Of a stretch of 64,000 nucleotides of DNA, positions 26,845-33,732 are shown one piece after another; position 1 is the first letter of the stretch, and each line of letters starts with the position of its first letter. Position numbers and translations under genes: made by a program. Source of the DNA: a virus; IMG/VR virus record IMGVR_UViG_3300034073_004910, positions 30,403-94,402 of that record; one strand, written 5' to 3'. The notes beneath the pieces were generated by a model. It was not told the DNA's origin. It did not search any database and saw only the letters and a list, made by a program, of their open reading frames with translations.

Positions 26845-27059
26845 TCCTTCACCTTGACTTCAGTAATGCTGCAAGTCAGAAAATGATCTGGAGTCGCTCC
26901 CCAGATATACCCGTTTTCAGAATGCCAAGTTATTGGGTCACCATCTAACATTTTGTGTATCGCTTTTTGCGCGGCCTTCACGCTAACGTAAAGCCCTGCA
27001 ATTGCACCGATTTCTTGGATATATACAACCGGATCTATGGTTAGCTTGTAAACGATCAT
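26841..27059 (-). CDS. small protein, 72 aa, unknown
   Basis: Begins MIVYKLTIDPVVYIQEIGAI, then YVSVKAAQKAIHKMLDGDPI and a W-rich strand region (TWHSENGYIWGATPDHFL). AAGGAACGCAAAATG is the regional leader. A TTGACA/TAGAAT promoter (17 bp) lies at about 27087-27115. It overlaps the SemiSWEET-like gene by four bases, so the two are coupled. No family is recognised. Confidence 0.57.
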   Translation of the reverse strand: MIVYKLTIDPVVYIQEIGAIAGLYVSVKAAQKAIHKMLDGDPITWHSENGYIWGATPDHFLTCSITEVKVKE

Positions 27060-27110
27060 TTTGCGTTCCTTCAGTTGAGAGAAGTATTCTAGCCCAGCGC
27101 GCGCTCGGTG

Positions 27111-27320
27111 TCAATCATTTTCTTCGGGCTTTTTCCAGTAGACTGCCAAGCGCTTGCAATTGAAGCGAATCGTGATTGATTCGTGCCCGTCGCGAATCGA
27201 AGTGTATCGCTTATAATTGGGACCAATGCTATCAACTTGAAAATCCCTGCCATTTTCCCAGTCTGCCAGCGCCTTAGCGGCTGAAGTGTAATCGCGACCA
27301 TACCCCGGAATTACTGTCAT
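27111..27320 (-). CDS. conserved phage protein (TVIPGYGRDYTS), 69 aa
   Basis: ATG 27320 gives MTVIPGYGRDYTSAAKALAD then WENGRDFQVDSIGPNYKRYT. The (V/T)IPAYGRDY.S...A...W..GKDF(I/Q) pattern with a later I(R/F)(Y/F)N is a known small phage family of unknown function. The stop of the DUF7336-like gene is six bases upstream, suggesting one transcript. Confidence 0.68.
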   Translation of the reverse strand: MTVIPGYGRDYTSAAKALADWENGRDFQVDSIGPNYKRYTSIRDGHESITIRFNCKRLAVYWKKPEEND

Positions 27321-27325
27321 TTTAT

Positions 27326-27520
27326 TTATTCCCTCGACCAAACTGTAACAGAAAATTCGCTATCCATCATCCATTCTTCAATATAAACGCTTTCTCCCAT
27401 TTCGCATTGGCTCAATAATTCTTCAGCGAGTTTCACCGCCTTATTATAATCGGAATAAACTCCGACCGTAGCATAGCTGTTGTCCGAAGGCTCGCCAAAT
27501 ACAACAGTGTATACATTCAT
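27326..27520 (-). CDS. DUF7336-like small protein, paralogue 2 (64 aa)
   Basis: Begins MNVYTVVFGEPSDNSYATVG and has VYSDYNKAVKLAEELL and ESVYIEEWMMDSE. Clear paralogue of 26205-26390. The upstream DNA is duplicated as well (the segment around GATGACAAGCATTCTAGCG occurs before both genes). Confidence 0.62.
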   Translation of the reverse strand: MNVYTVVFGEPSDNSYATVGVYSDYNKAVKLAEELLSQCEMGESVYIEEWMMDSEFSVTVWSRE

Positions 27521-27613
27521 TTTTACATCCCTCTATTCGATGACAAGCATTCTAGCGGGGTTCGTGCGAATAGACTAGTGAAATATTTTCATGATGCCAT
27601 GAGAAAAATTCGC

Positions 27614-27705
27614 TTGACAAGTAATGGATAGGGGTGATATAATTTTGGCGCCATATTGACAAGTAGCTTGACAATTCGCCCCGAGGCGGCAAATGCGAAT
27701 GATTC
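27614..27705 (+). promoter_or_regulatory. rightward promoter cassette 3
   Basis: TTGACA (27614-27619), 18 bp, TATAAT (27638-27643), TTGGCGCC, dyad TTGACAAG-TAG-CTTGACAA (27656-27674), then GGCGGCAAATGCGAATGATT. The 3' end of the downstream minus-strand gene lies within the last hairpin. Confidence 0.65.
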
Positions 27706-27849
27706 TCATTTGCATCGCTGCTCTTGTACCTCGCGCCTAACCAAATGCTTGACAATTGCGCGCTTAACATGCTTACCATGTTTAGCGGAATGCGTTCCTG
27801 CTCGCCCTGCTAAATGCGCGTTTTTAGCTACAAAATTTTGCGCTTTCAT
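27706..27849 (-). CDS. small basic protein, 47 aa
   Basis: ATG 27849 overlaps the HAD gene stop (TAATG). It encodes MKAQNFVAKNAHLAGRAGTH then SAKHGKHVKRAIVKHLVRRE. It resembles a common short phage family that starts with K.(R/Q)N.VAK.AH and is rich in Lys/His. Function is unknown. The stop is embedded in promoter cassette 3. Confidence 0.52.
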   Translation of the reverse strand: MKAQNFVAKNAHLAGRAGTHSAKHGKHVKRAIVKHLVRREVQEQRCK

Positions 27850-28295
27850 TATACGTCCCTCGGGTGTATTGCGTTAATTCCCAGTATTTTAACAGTGTTT
27901 CTTACAGAATCATTATCTTCATAAAATACATTAGAAACGCGGTGAAAGTCTACATTTAATCCTGACAGTAAGTCATATTTTAGAAGTGCATCGGGCCGAT
28001 TATCGTTCTCACCTTCGCGGGACAATACGCGATCAAAGTGTAACCCATGAGTACGCAAAAAGGTAAAGTCTGCCATCTGCAATACTCGCGCAGTACAAAT
28101 TACGACAATATTACCAGCATTCCAAACGTCACGCCAAACGTTAGCGAGCGGTAAAAGTTTATCTTGCATAATCTTTTCGGGCGTAGAATTTGCTCGCCAT
28201 CCGGCAAGGCAAAAGCTACCGTCCGCATTCGCAACAGAACGATGGCTTGAATCTATGACCGTTCCATCTAAATCGAAAATGTTATATCTTGGCAT
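27849..28295 (-). CDS. HAD-superfamily phosphatase
   Basis: ATG 28295 (MPRYNIFDLDGTVIDSSHRS) places the DxDGT nucleophile motif at the N-terminus as expected. Motif II is VVICTARVLQM, and FYEDNDSVRNTVK provides the acidic motif IV. The 148-residue size resembles phage HAD phosphatases related to the 3'-phosphatase domain of polynucleotide kinase. The substrate may be a nucleic-acid end or a nucleotide. Confidence 0.78.
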   Translation of the reverse strand: MPRYNIFDLDGTVIDSSHRSVANADGSFCLAGWRANSTPEKIMQDKLLPLANVWRDVWNAGNIVVICTARVLQMADFTFLRTHGLHFDRVLSREGENDNRPDALLKYDLLSGLNVDFHRVSNVFYEDNDSVRNTVKILGINAIHPRDV

Positions 28296-28299
28296 TTTC

Positions 28300-28395
28300 T
28301 TAAACCCCGTAAACGTGTGCGCTGGCAACAATGATTGCAAAAAGAACGACTCTGCTAAGAGCGGAAGTGAGTACTAATTCTGCGAGCTTTTTCAT
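28300..28395 (-). CDS. tiny membrane protein, 31 aa
   Basis: ATG 28395 gives MKKLAELVLTSALSRVVLFA and a continuous hydrophobic helix to VASAHVYGV. It is the first frame after a TTGTAC/TAGAAT promoter (17 bp, about 28426-28454) and lies just before the HAD gene. Confidence 0.45.
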   Translation of the reverse strand: MKKLAELVLTSALSRVVLFAIIVASAHVYGV

Positions 28396-28497
28396 TCGTT
28401 CCGTTTCCTGATTCAATGGGAGTATTCTACCGGGTCCGAGCAAAAAGTACAAGAACTCTTTTTCATATCGCTGGCCGTTTTCATGCGAAAAAATTCC

Positions 28498-28600
28498 TTG
28501 ACAAAACCCATGCGGTTATCGTAAAATCGGCGCGGCTATTGACAAGTAGCTTGTCAATTCGCCGAGGCGGCAAATGCGAATGATTCTCATTTGCATTTGC
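28498..28600 (+). promoter_or_regulatory. rightward promoter cassette 4
   Basis: TTGACA (28498-28503), 18 bp, TAAAAT (28522-28527), CGGCGCGG, dyad ATTGACAAG-TAG-CTTGTCAAT (28539-28557), GGCGGCAAATGCGAATGATT. It is preceded by the conserved TTTTCATATCGCTGGCCG segment and by the leftward promoter of the 28300-28395 gene, so the two promoters diverge. Confidence 0.65.
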
Positions 28601-28664
28601 CGAGCAACGTTATAACATACCATTGAGCGGGTAAATGAAGGGGCGCTCATCGCGCCCCGATCAT

Positions 28665-28985
28665 CTATCGAGCAATCGCTTCCAGCAACCGCTCGAGTGA
28701 CACCTTACTTGCCTTTTCCAGCCCATCCAGACTGTTAGTGGCCAGATTCAATGCTTGCTCAATTCGGTCTACCGTGACTTCCTTGGAAGCAACTGGCTTT
28801 CCATCCTTGCGAACCCGTTCGAGTTTCTGGTAGGGAATTCCTTCCCGAATCGCTTTTGCGATGATGCTCTTGACTTTCGCATCAAACTGCTCTGCAAGGC
28901 TCTCTACCTTTTCAAGGTTCAGAGGCGCTGCATCGCGCATCGCGGTCAGAAGGGTCGGGTTAAACGTGCTAGCTTTCTCTGCCAT
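28665..28985 (-). CDS. KSIIAKxIREG-family putative DNA-binding protein, copy 4
   Basis: This 106-residue near-duplicate of copy 3 has differences at VESLAEQ, LNLATNS and little else. The duplication includes the hairpin after the stop (GGGGCGC/GCGCCCC at about 28641-28659) and the upstream region. TTGTAC/TAGAAT at 17 bp forms its leftward promoter (about 29032-29060). Recent duplication is the simplest explanation. Regulator function is inferred. Confidence 0.62.
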   Translation of the reverse strand: MAEKASTFNPTLLTAMRDAAPLNLEKVESLAEQFDAKVKSIIAKAIREGIPYQKLERVRKDGKPVASKEVTVDRIEQALNLATNSLDGLEKASKVSLERLLEAIAR

Positions 28986-29105
28986 TTTGGCTTTCTCCTT
29001 TGGCTCGCTGGCCTATCCAGCGAATGAGAGTATTCTACAGGGCCTGAGCAAAAAGTACAAGACCTTTTTTTCATATCGCTGGCCGTTTTCATGCAAAAAA
29101 ATTCC

Positions 29106-29190
29106 TTGACAAGCGCAGCGCGCTTATGATAAAATCGGCGCGCCCATTGTCAAGTAGCTTGACAATTCGCGCCGAGGCTACAAATGCGAA
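29106..29190 (+). promoter_or_regulatory. rightward promoter cassette 5
   Basis: TTGACA (29106-29111), 18 bp, TAAAAT (29130-29135), CGGCGCGCC, dyad TTGTCAAG-TAG-CTTGACAA (29148-29166). It transcribes into the repeat arrays at 29.2-29.75 kb, which contain no gene. Confidence 0.65.
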
Positions 29191-29400
29191 GATTTTTCAC
29201 TTGCAAACCAGGCCCAGGCCTGGCATTGAAATTTCACTTGCAAATTCGCCCCAGGCCTGGCATTGAAATTTCACTTGCAAACCAAACCCAGGCCTGGCAT
29301 TGAAATTTCACTTGCAAATTCGCCCCAGGCCTGGCATTGAAATTTCACTTGCAAATTCGCCCCGGGCCTGGCATTGAAATTTCACTTGCATAGGTTTCTA
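29191..29400. repeat. 37-bp tandem repeats (five full units)
   Basis: Units starting GGCATTGAAATTTCACTTGC begin at 29222, 29259, 29296, 29333 and 29370, exactly 37 bp apart, preceded by a partial unit. The variable part alternates AAATTCGCCCCAGGCCT with AACCAAACCCAGGCCT. There are no spacers, so this is not CRISPR. Confidence 0.9.
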
Positions 29401-29442
29401 ACTTGCATAGATTTCTAACTTGCATAGATTTCTAACTTGCAT
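29392..29442. repeat. 17-bp tandem repeats
   Basis: AGRTTTCTAACTTGCAT is repeated three times directly after the 37-bp array. Each unit contains the half-site ACTTGCA found in the dyad array. Confidence 0.8.
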
Positions 29443-29467
29443 GTGCAGGTTTCTTGCCTTTCCCCTC

Positions 29468-29755
29468 GATGGGCAGGTAGCTTGCAGGTGAGCCCGCCGA
29501 TGGGCAGGTAGCTTGCAGGTGAGCCCGCCGATGGGCAGGTAGCTTGCAGGTGAGCCCGCCGATGCGCAAGAGACTTGCCTTTGCCCGCCCGATGGGCAGG
29601 CAAGTTGACGAATTCCATGAGATGCGCAGAAAACTTGCATTTTCGGCGCGGTTGGCACGTTTCTTGCACATGAGTCAAAGCTGGCATGAATTTTGCATGT
29701 ACTCCACAATTGGCATGATTCTTGCAGATTCGGCGCGGTCCGCAAGATGCTTGCA
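29468..29755. repeat. phased dyad array B (ten sites)
   Basis: Ten copies of GCA(A/G/T/C)(G/A)-N3-(C/G/T)TTG(C/A) start at 29473, 29504, 29535, 29566, 29596, 29626, 29655, 29684, 29713 and 29742. Spacing falls from 31 to 29 bp. The first three are 31-bp tandem repeats, and the later ones share only the dyad and phase. Two are perfect palindromes (GCAAG-AGA-CTTGC, GCAAG-ATG-CTTGC). No gene is present. Confidence 0.85.
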
Positions 29756-29756
29756 C

Positions 29757-29795
29757 AATTCCGACAAATGCGAGTAATTCGCATTTGTCGGAATT
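29757..29795. terminator. perfect 17-bp hairpin closing the array
   Basis: AATTCCGACAAATGCGA pairs with TCGCATTTGTCGGAATT across a 5-nt loop. It lies between array B and the HNH gene stop (29807) and may terminate transcription in both directions. Confidence 0.75.
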
Positions 29796-29806
29796 ATAAG
29801 CGATTA

Positions 29807-30151
29807 TTAAGTAGTCGCTTTATGTTCTTCTAGCATACGCGCGAACAATGCGCGCTTATTATTAATAATCGCTTCGGCTTTTATTAGAATATCGAGTTCT
29901 TCTGCCGTTAACTCAATCGGATCAAGTTTCGGCAATCCTTCTGTAGCGTTCTTTTTATTATTGCAGTCATGGCAAAGGCATTGTAACCATTCAGGATCAT
30001 TTAAATCGATACCCATTGCAAGCAACGTTTTGCGTGGATAAACATGATCAATTTCAAGATTAGAACCACTACCGCAAGCTGCGCAGCGATAGTTATATGC
30101 TGCAAATACTTGCGCGCGCAGTCTCATTTCAACCTTGCTAAACTTTGCCAT
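29807..30151 (-). CDS. HNH endonuclease (114 aa)
   Basis: ATG 30151 (MAKFSKVEMRLRAQVFAAYN) is chosen, because a TATAAT box (30187-30182) lies directly upstream and earlier starts would precede the transcript. The HNH core is YRCAACGSGSNLEIDHVYPR with LQCLCHDCNNKKNATEG, giving two Cys pairs, the His-Asn-type metal site and a D-H. It could be a free-standing homing endonuclease mobilising this cassette region. Confidence 0.8.
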   Translation of the reverse strand: MAKFSKVEMRLRAQVFAAYNYRCAACGSGSNLEIDHVYPRKTLLAMGIDLNDPEWLQCLCHDCNNKKNATEGLPKLDPIELTAEELDILIKAEAIINNKRALFARMLEEHKATT

Positions 30152-30269
30152 CTCGTCTCTCCAGTACCGTTGCTCTATGGTTCCCATTATACAGGCATCC
30201 TCGAGCATGGCAATAGGCGAGTTAGACCTTTTTTTCATATCGCTGAGCTTTCTTATGCGAAAAAAATCC

Positions 30270-30516
30270 TTGACACGCTCTGGCGTGGTAAGGTAAAATC
30301 GGCGCGCCCATTGTGAAGTAGACTGACAATCATTCAGCGGCCTACATGAAAAAAATTCGCTTGACAAGTATAGGATAGGTGAGGTATAATTTTGGCGCCA
30401 TATTGGCAAGTAGACTGACAATCATTCACCGGCCTACATAAAAAAATTCGCTTGACACGCTCTGGCGTGGTAGGGTATAATCGGCGCGCCCAAATGAGAG
30501 GTATTCTCATTTGGGT
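30270..30516 (+). promoter_or_regulatory. triplicated rightward promoter cassettes 6-8
   Basis: TTGACA at 30270, 30361 and 30452, each with 18-bp spacers to TAAAAT/TATAAT/TATAAT and GGCGC(G/C) just after. The three are spaced exactly 91 bp. Degenerate dyads GAAGTAGACTGACAAT and GCAAGTAGACTGACAAT follow the first two. A hairpin CCCAAATGAGA/TCTCATTTGGG (30490-30516) ends the block next to the minus-strand gene at 30522. Confidence 0.68.
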
Positions 30517-30521
30517 TACCG

Positions 30522-30710
30522 TTACTCCTCGCTTCGCCACACGACCGAGGAGGCATTTGAATTCAACAACCATTCCTCCACAAACACAAGTTCGCCAGTC
30601 TCATGTGCGAGTCGCTCGGCCTCTTGCACGGCAGCCTCGAGCGTGCTATAGATTGCTTCCAGCGAGTCAGCTTCATGATCGACTGCGGTCCCGACTACGT
30701 ATACTTGCAT
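30522..30710 (-). CDS. DUF7336-like small protein, paralogue 3 (62 aa)
   Basis: Begins MQVYVVGTAVDHEADSLEAI, then YSTLEAAVQEAERLA and ELVFVEEWLLNSNASSVVW. It is the most GC-rich of the three paralogues. It has the regional leader AGGAACGCGAAAATG and a TTGTAC/TAGAAT promoter with 17-bp spacing (about 30751-30779). Confidence 0.62.
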   Translation of the reverse strand: MQVYVVGTAVDHEADSLEAIYSTLEAAVQEAERLAHETGELVFVEEWLLNSNASSVVWRSEE

Positions 30711-30797
30711 TTTCGCGTTCCTCTGTTTCCTGATTCAATGAGAGTATTCTACACGGTCTGCCGAGAGAGTACAAGACTTTTTTGTAACAGAATGTAA

Positions 30798-30851
30798 CGT
30801 GCGTCGACTTGTTACCGTGCGTCGACTTGTTACCGTGCGTCGACTTGTTAC
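30798..30851. repeat. 18-bp tandem repeats (three units)
   Basis: CGTGCGTCGACTTGTTAC occurs three times in tandem. A further dyad TCAAG-TAG-CTTGA follows at 30876-30888, and 14-bp repeats (CAAGCAATTTGCC type) at about 30943-30995. No gene is present to 31063. Confidence 0.85.
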
Positions 30852-31027
30852 CAGCCCGGGGCGGTTCCGAGACTGTCAAGTAGCTTGACGCTCAGGCTAC
30901 CCCGCACGTACAACTTTTGGAATTTTTCAAAAATTGAAAATTAAAGCAATCTGCCCAAGCAATTTGCCCAAGTAATTTGCCCAAGCAATTTACTCTTCAA
31001 AAATTTTTACCATCAAAAAAATAATGT

Positions 31028-31056
31028 TTGACATTTCGTTTCGTAGCAACTATAAT
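31028..31056 (+). promoter_or_regulatory. consensus promoter of the packaging/structural module
   Basis: TTGACA (31028-31033), 17 bp, TATAAT (31051-31056). The predicted start point falls at or next to the ATG at 31064. Confidence 0.88.
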
Positions 31057-31063
31057 AGTCGTC

Positions 31064-31510
31064 ATGAATTTGGTAAAAATTTCTCCTGAAAGTCTTGAAA
31101 TTGCAAATGCATATTTGCAAAATGGCAGCATTGCTAGTGTTGCAAAGGCGCTCGCACTTCCAGAAAATGAGGTGACAGAAATTCTCTCTCGCCGAGAAGT
31201 AAAAGCGTATCTAGATTCCATTTATCTAGATCACGGCTATCGAAATAGATTCAAGTTAGCAGAGACTCTCGATCTTCTCATAGACGAAAAACTTCGTGAA
31301 GCAGAAAGTACCGAGATGTACACTAACAAGGACTTAGCCGATCTGTTACACCTAGCTCATAAGATGCGTATGGATGAAATTAAAGCAATGACCGAACTTG
31401 AGAAAGCTCGAGCAACGCCGATTAAAAATCAAACCAACGTTCAGATTAATGAGACTCCATTTGGTGCTGGCAACTACGGCAAGTTAATGGAAAAACTTTT
31501 GCAATCATGA
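31064..31510 (+). CDS. putative terminase small subunit
   Basis: This 148-residue protein begins MNLVKISPESLEIANAYLQN, with a helix-turn-helix-like GSIASVAKALALPENEVTEI typical of TerS DNA-binding domains, followed by helical regions for oligomerisation. It is two genes upstream of TerL. ATG 31064 is seven bases past TATAAT and has no ribosome site, so a leaderless mRNA is predicted. Identity rests on fold-like pattern and position. Confidence 0.62.
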   Translation: MNLVKISPESLEIANAYLQNGSIASVAKALALPENEVTEILSRREVKAYLDSIYLDHGYRNRFKLAETLDLLIDEKLREAESTEMYTNKDLADLLHLAHKMRMDEIKAMTELEKARATPIKNQTNVQINETPFGAGNYGKLMEKLLQS

Positions 31511-31794
31511 AAGAATTTCTAGCAGAACTCGGCATGAACGCCGGTCTCATTGTCGCGGGTCTGTTTGGCTCGCTTTTAACTTTGCGGGGGGATGCCGCGA
31601 AGAGGCTTGGAAGTGTTATGGTAAGTTTAGGAACAGGAGTAGGGTCCGCAAACTATTTAACTCCAGTAGTTATTGATCTACTGGGCGTTCAAAGTCGAAA
31701 TCTCGAGTTTGGAATAGCTTTTATACTAGGCTATTTGGGGCTAAATGGCATTGATTTTCTAGCTCGACGACTTTTTGAGAGCAAAAAACCATGA
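31507..31794 (+). CDS. membrane protein, holin-like (95 aa)
   Basis: Begins MKEFLAELGMNAGLIVAGLF and has two or three hydrophobic stretches (GLIVAGLFGSLL, VMVSLGTGVGSANYLTPVVI, FGIAFILGYLGLNGIDF). Similar proteins in phages sit beside terminase or lysis genes and are often called holins. It overlaps TerS by four bases. Its place in the structural module separates it from the lysis cluster at 4-6 kb. Confidence 0.55.
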   Translation: MKEFLAELGMNAGLIVAGLFGSLLTLRGDAAKRLGSVMVSLGTGVGSANYLTPVVIDLLGVQSRNLEFGIAFILGYLGLNGIDFLARRLFESKKP

Positions 31795-32030
31795 TCGAAA
31801 GCGCACTTTGTCTATCCATGATATTTTTTTACGTTTCATTGCTGAATGATAAAAAAATTTGCTCTTGGTCGAAGCCGAAAGTGTGGATATTGCGTTCACT
31901 TTTTGCAGGCAGCATTGCTTCCGTAGCTTGGAGTGTATTTTACGAAACAGAATTACCCTATCTATTTCTTACTGCAATTTTTGGTTGGGGCTTTTATTAC
32001 CATCGGTATACGTTAAATGGAAATCAGTAG
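31791..32030 (+). CDS. membrane protein, 79 aa, unknown
   Basis: Begins MIESALCLSMIFFYVSLLND and has further hydrophobic segments (ILRSLFAGSIASVAWSVFY, YLFLTAIFGWGFYYH). It overlaps the holin-like gene and TerL. Possibly a holin partner. No family is recognised. Confidence 0.52.
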   Translation: MIESALCLSMIFFYVSLLNDKKICSWSKPKVWILRSLFAGSIASVAWSVFYETELPYLFLTAIFGWGFYYHRYTLNGNQ

Positions 32031-33300
32031 ATCAGATATACAGTGCGAGTACGTTGAAGAATGTAAAACTTTCATTAAACTTCCAATTGTACCGTATCTT
32101 GAACTTCTAAACATAAATCCCATTCCATCTCAAATTGCAATTATCAATGCGATACAGAAATATCGCTTTGTGGTCGCCGCAGTTTCTCGAAGACAGGGTA
32201 AAACTTTCATCGCAAATGTCATCGGACAACTGGTTACACTAGTACCCGGGTGTAATGTGCTCATCATGGCACCCAACTACAATCTTTCTCAAATTTCTTT
32301 TGATCTACAAAGATCGCTGATAGATCATTTCAGCATTGAAGTTGAGCGAGACAACGCGAAAGATCGTGTAATTGAGCTTGTAAATCGTTCTACCATTCGC
32401 ATGGGCTCGGTAAATCAAGTCGATTCGGCAGTAGGACGCTCTTACGATCTCATTATTTTTGACGAAGCCGCTCTTGCAGACGGTGAAAATGCTTTTAACG
32501 TTGCTTTGAGACCTACGCTGGACAAACCGAACGCACGCGCGATCTTTATTTCAACTCCTCGAGGTAAAAATAACTGGTTTAGCCGCTTCTGGGCTCGGGG
32601 TTTCTCGGATGAGTACCCTCAGTGGGCTTCGATTCGCGCAACTTGGAAAGACAATCCTCGAGAAAACAAGGAAAACATTGAAGAAGCGCGTAAAACCATG
32701 TCAGCCGCAGAGTTTTCGCAGGAATATTTAGCAGACTTCAATGTTTTCGAAGGACAAGTGTGGAGATTTGATGGCGAACATTGTGTTGCCAATCTGGATG
32801 AGCTTAACATTTCCGGTATGGACATTATTGCAGGGCTGGACTGGGGCTTTCGTGACCCTACAGCCATGTGCATAGTTGCGTATGACTGGGACAAAGAAAT
32901 TTATTATCTACTCGACGAGTACTTACATGCCGAGCGAACTACTGAACAGCACGCTTTTGAAATTCAAAAGCTTTTGGACCGTTGGAATCCAGACTTTATT
33001 TTTATCGACTCTTCGGCTCAGCAAGTTCGATTTGATCTAGCACAAAATTACAACATTGCAACTACCAATGCGGAAAAAGATGTTTTAAGTGGTATTGGGC
33101 ATGTGGCGGGTATTGTAGACAACAATCGTTTAATCGTATCTCGAGATTGTAAAAATACACTTGCTGCTCTAGACGCCTATCAATGGGACGACAATCCAAA
33201 TTTGTTGAAGGAAAAGCCGAAGCATAACTATGCTAGTCACATGGCTGACGCGTTGCGATACGCTCTTTATAGTTTTAAAACTTCGTCCACGATATTTTAG
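32017..33300 (+). CDS. terL: terminase large subunit
   Basis: This 427-residue protein has ATPase motifs VAAVSRRQGKTFIANV (Walker A variant RRQGKT) and YDLIIFDEAALAD (Walker B plus catalytic Glu), coupling ISTPRGKNNWF, and the RNase-H-like nuclease with MDIIAGLDWGFRDPTAMCIV, FIFIDSS and YASHMADALRYAL as acidic sites. It packages DNA into proheads. Length is on the short side for HK97/lambda-type TerL but complete. Confidence 0.95.
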   Translation: MEISRSDIQCEYVEECKTFIKLPIVPYLELLNINPIPSQIAIINAIQKYRFVVAAVSRRQGKTFIANVIGQLVTLVPGCNVLIMAPNYNLSQISFDLQRSLIDHFSIEVERDNAKDRVIELVNRSTIRMGSVNQVDSAVGRSYDLIIFDEAALADGENAFNVALRPTLDKPNARAIFISTPRGKNNWFSRFWARGFSDEYPQWASIRATWKDNPRENKENIEEARKTMSAAEFSQEYLADFNVFEGQVWRFDGEHCVANLDELNISGMDIIAGLDWGFRDPTAMCIVAYDWDKEIYYLLDEYLHAERTTEQHAFEIQKLLDRWNPDFIFIDSSAQQVRFDLAQNYNIATTNAEKDVLSGIGHVAGIVDNNRLIVSRDCKNTLAALDAYQWDDNPNLLKEKPKHNYASHMADALRYALYSFKTSSTIF

Positions 33301-33320
33301 TACATAAAAAAATTTAGTAG

Positions 33321-33349
33321 TTGACACTTACGCCATCATTCTCTATAAT
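33321..33349 (+). promoter_or_regulatory. consensus promoter upstream of HNH/portal
   Basis: TTGACA (33321-33326), 17 bp, TATAAT (33344-33349), preceded by AATTTAGTAG as at the 57-kb promoter. Confidence 0.87.
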
Positions 33350-33363
33350 GTGAAAATCGAAAT

Positions 33364-33732
33364 ATGACAAAACCAGTTCGAGATTTAGTAAAATATGTTC
33401 GAGACAAAGCAAAAGCAAGGTACAATCGAGGAAACAAGTGTTTCGTCTGTGAATCATCAGATAATTTAGACTTTCATCACTTCTACAGTCTAACTGAGTT
33501 GTTGAATGTGTGGTTGCGAAAAAATCGCATCACCGTAAAAACAGAAGAAGAAATTTTAAATGTTCGAGATTTATTCATAGAAACGCATACACGAGAACTT
33601 TATGACGAGGCTGTTACGCTTTGCCACTCACATCATTTACAATTACATTCGGTCTATGGAAAAAATCCTGGGCTCGGAACCGCTGAAAAACAAAAGCGAT
33701 GGCTGGAAAAATTAAGAAATGGCATGGTATAA
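33364..33732 (+). CDS. HNH endonuclease of the packaging cluster
   Basis: This 122-residue protein has NRGNKCFVCESSDNLDFHHF, then EAVTLCHSHHLQLHSVYG, an HNH fold with two Cys and His clusters. HNH proteins beside terminase and portal genes are known to assist DNA cleavage in packaging by cos-type phages such as HK97. The upstream promoter gives it separate expression. It overlaps the portal gene by 14 nt. Confidence 0.75.
   Translation: MTKPVRDLVKYVRDKAKARYNRGNKCFVCESSDNLDFHHFYSLTELLNVWLRKNRITVKTEEEILNVRDLFIETHTRELYDEAVTLCHSHHLQLHSVYGKNPGLGTAEKQKRWLEKLRNGMV

Noticed and set aside
29191-29400. CRISPR-like direct repeats
   Set aside because: The 37-bp units are contiguous with no unique spacers, and no cas gene is present.
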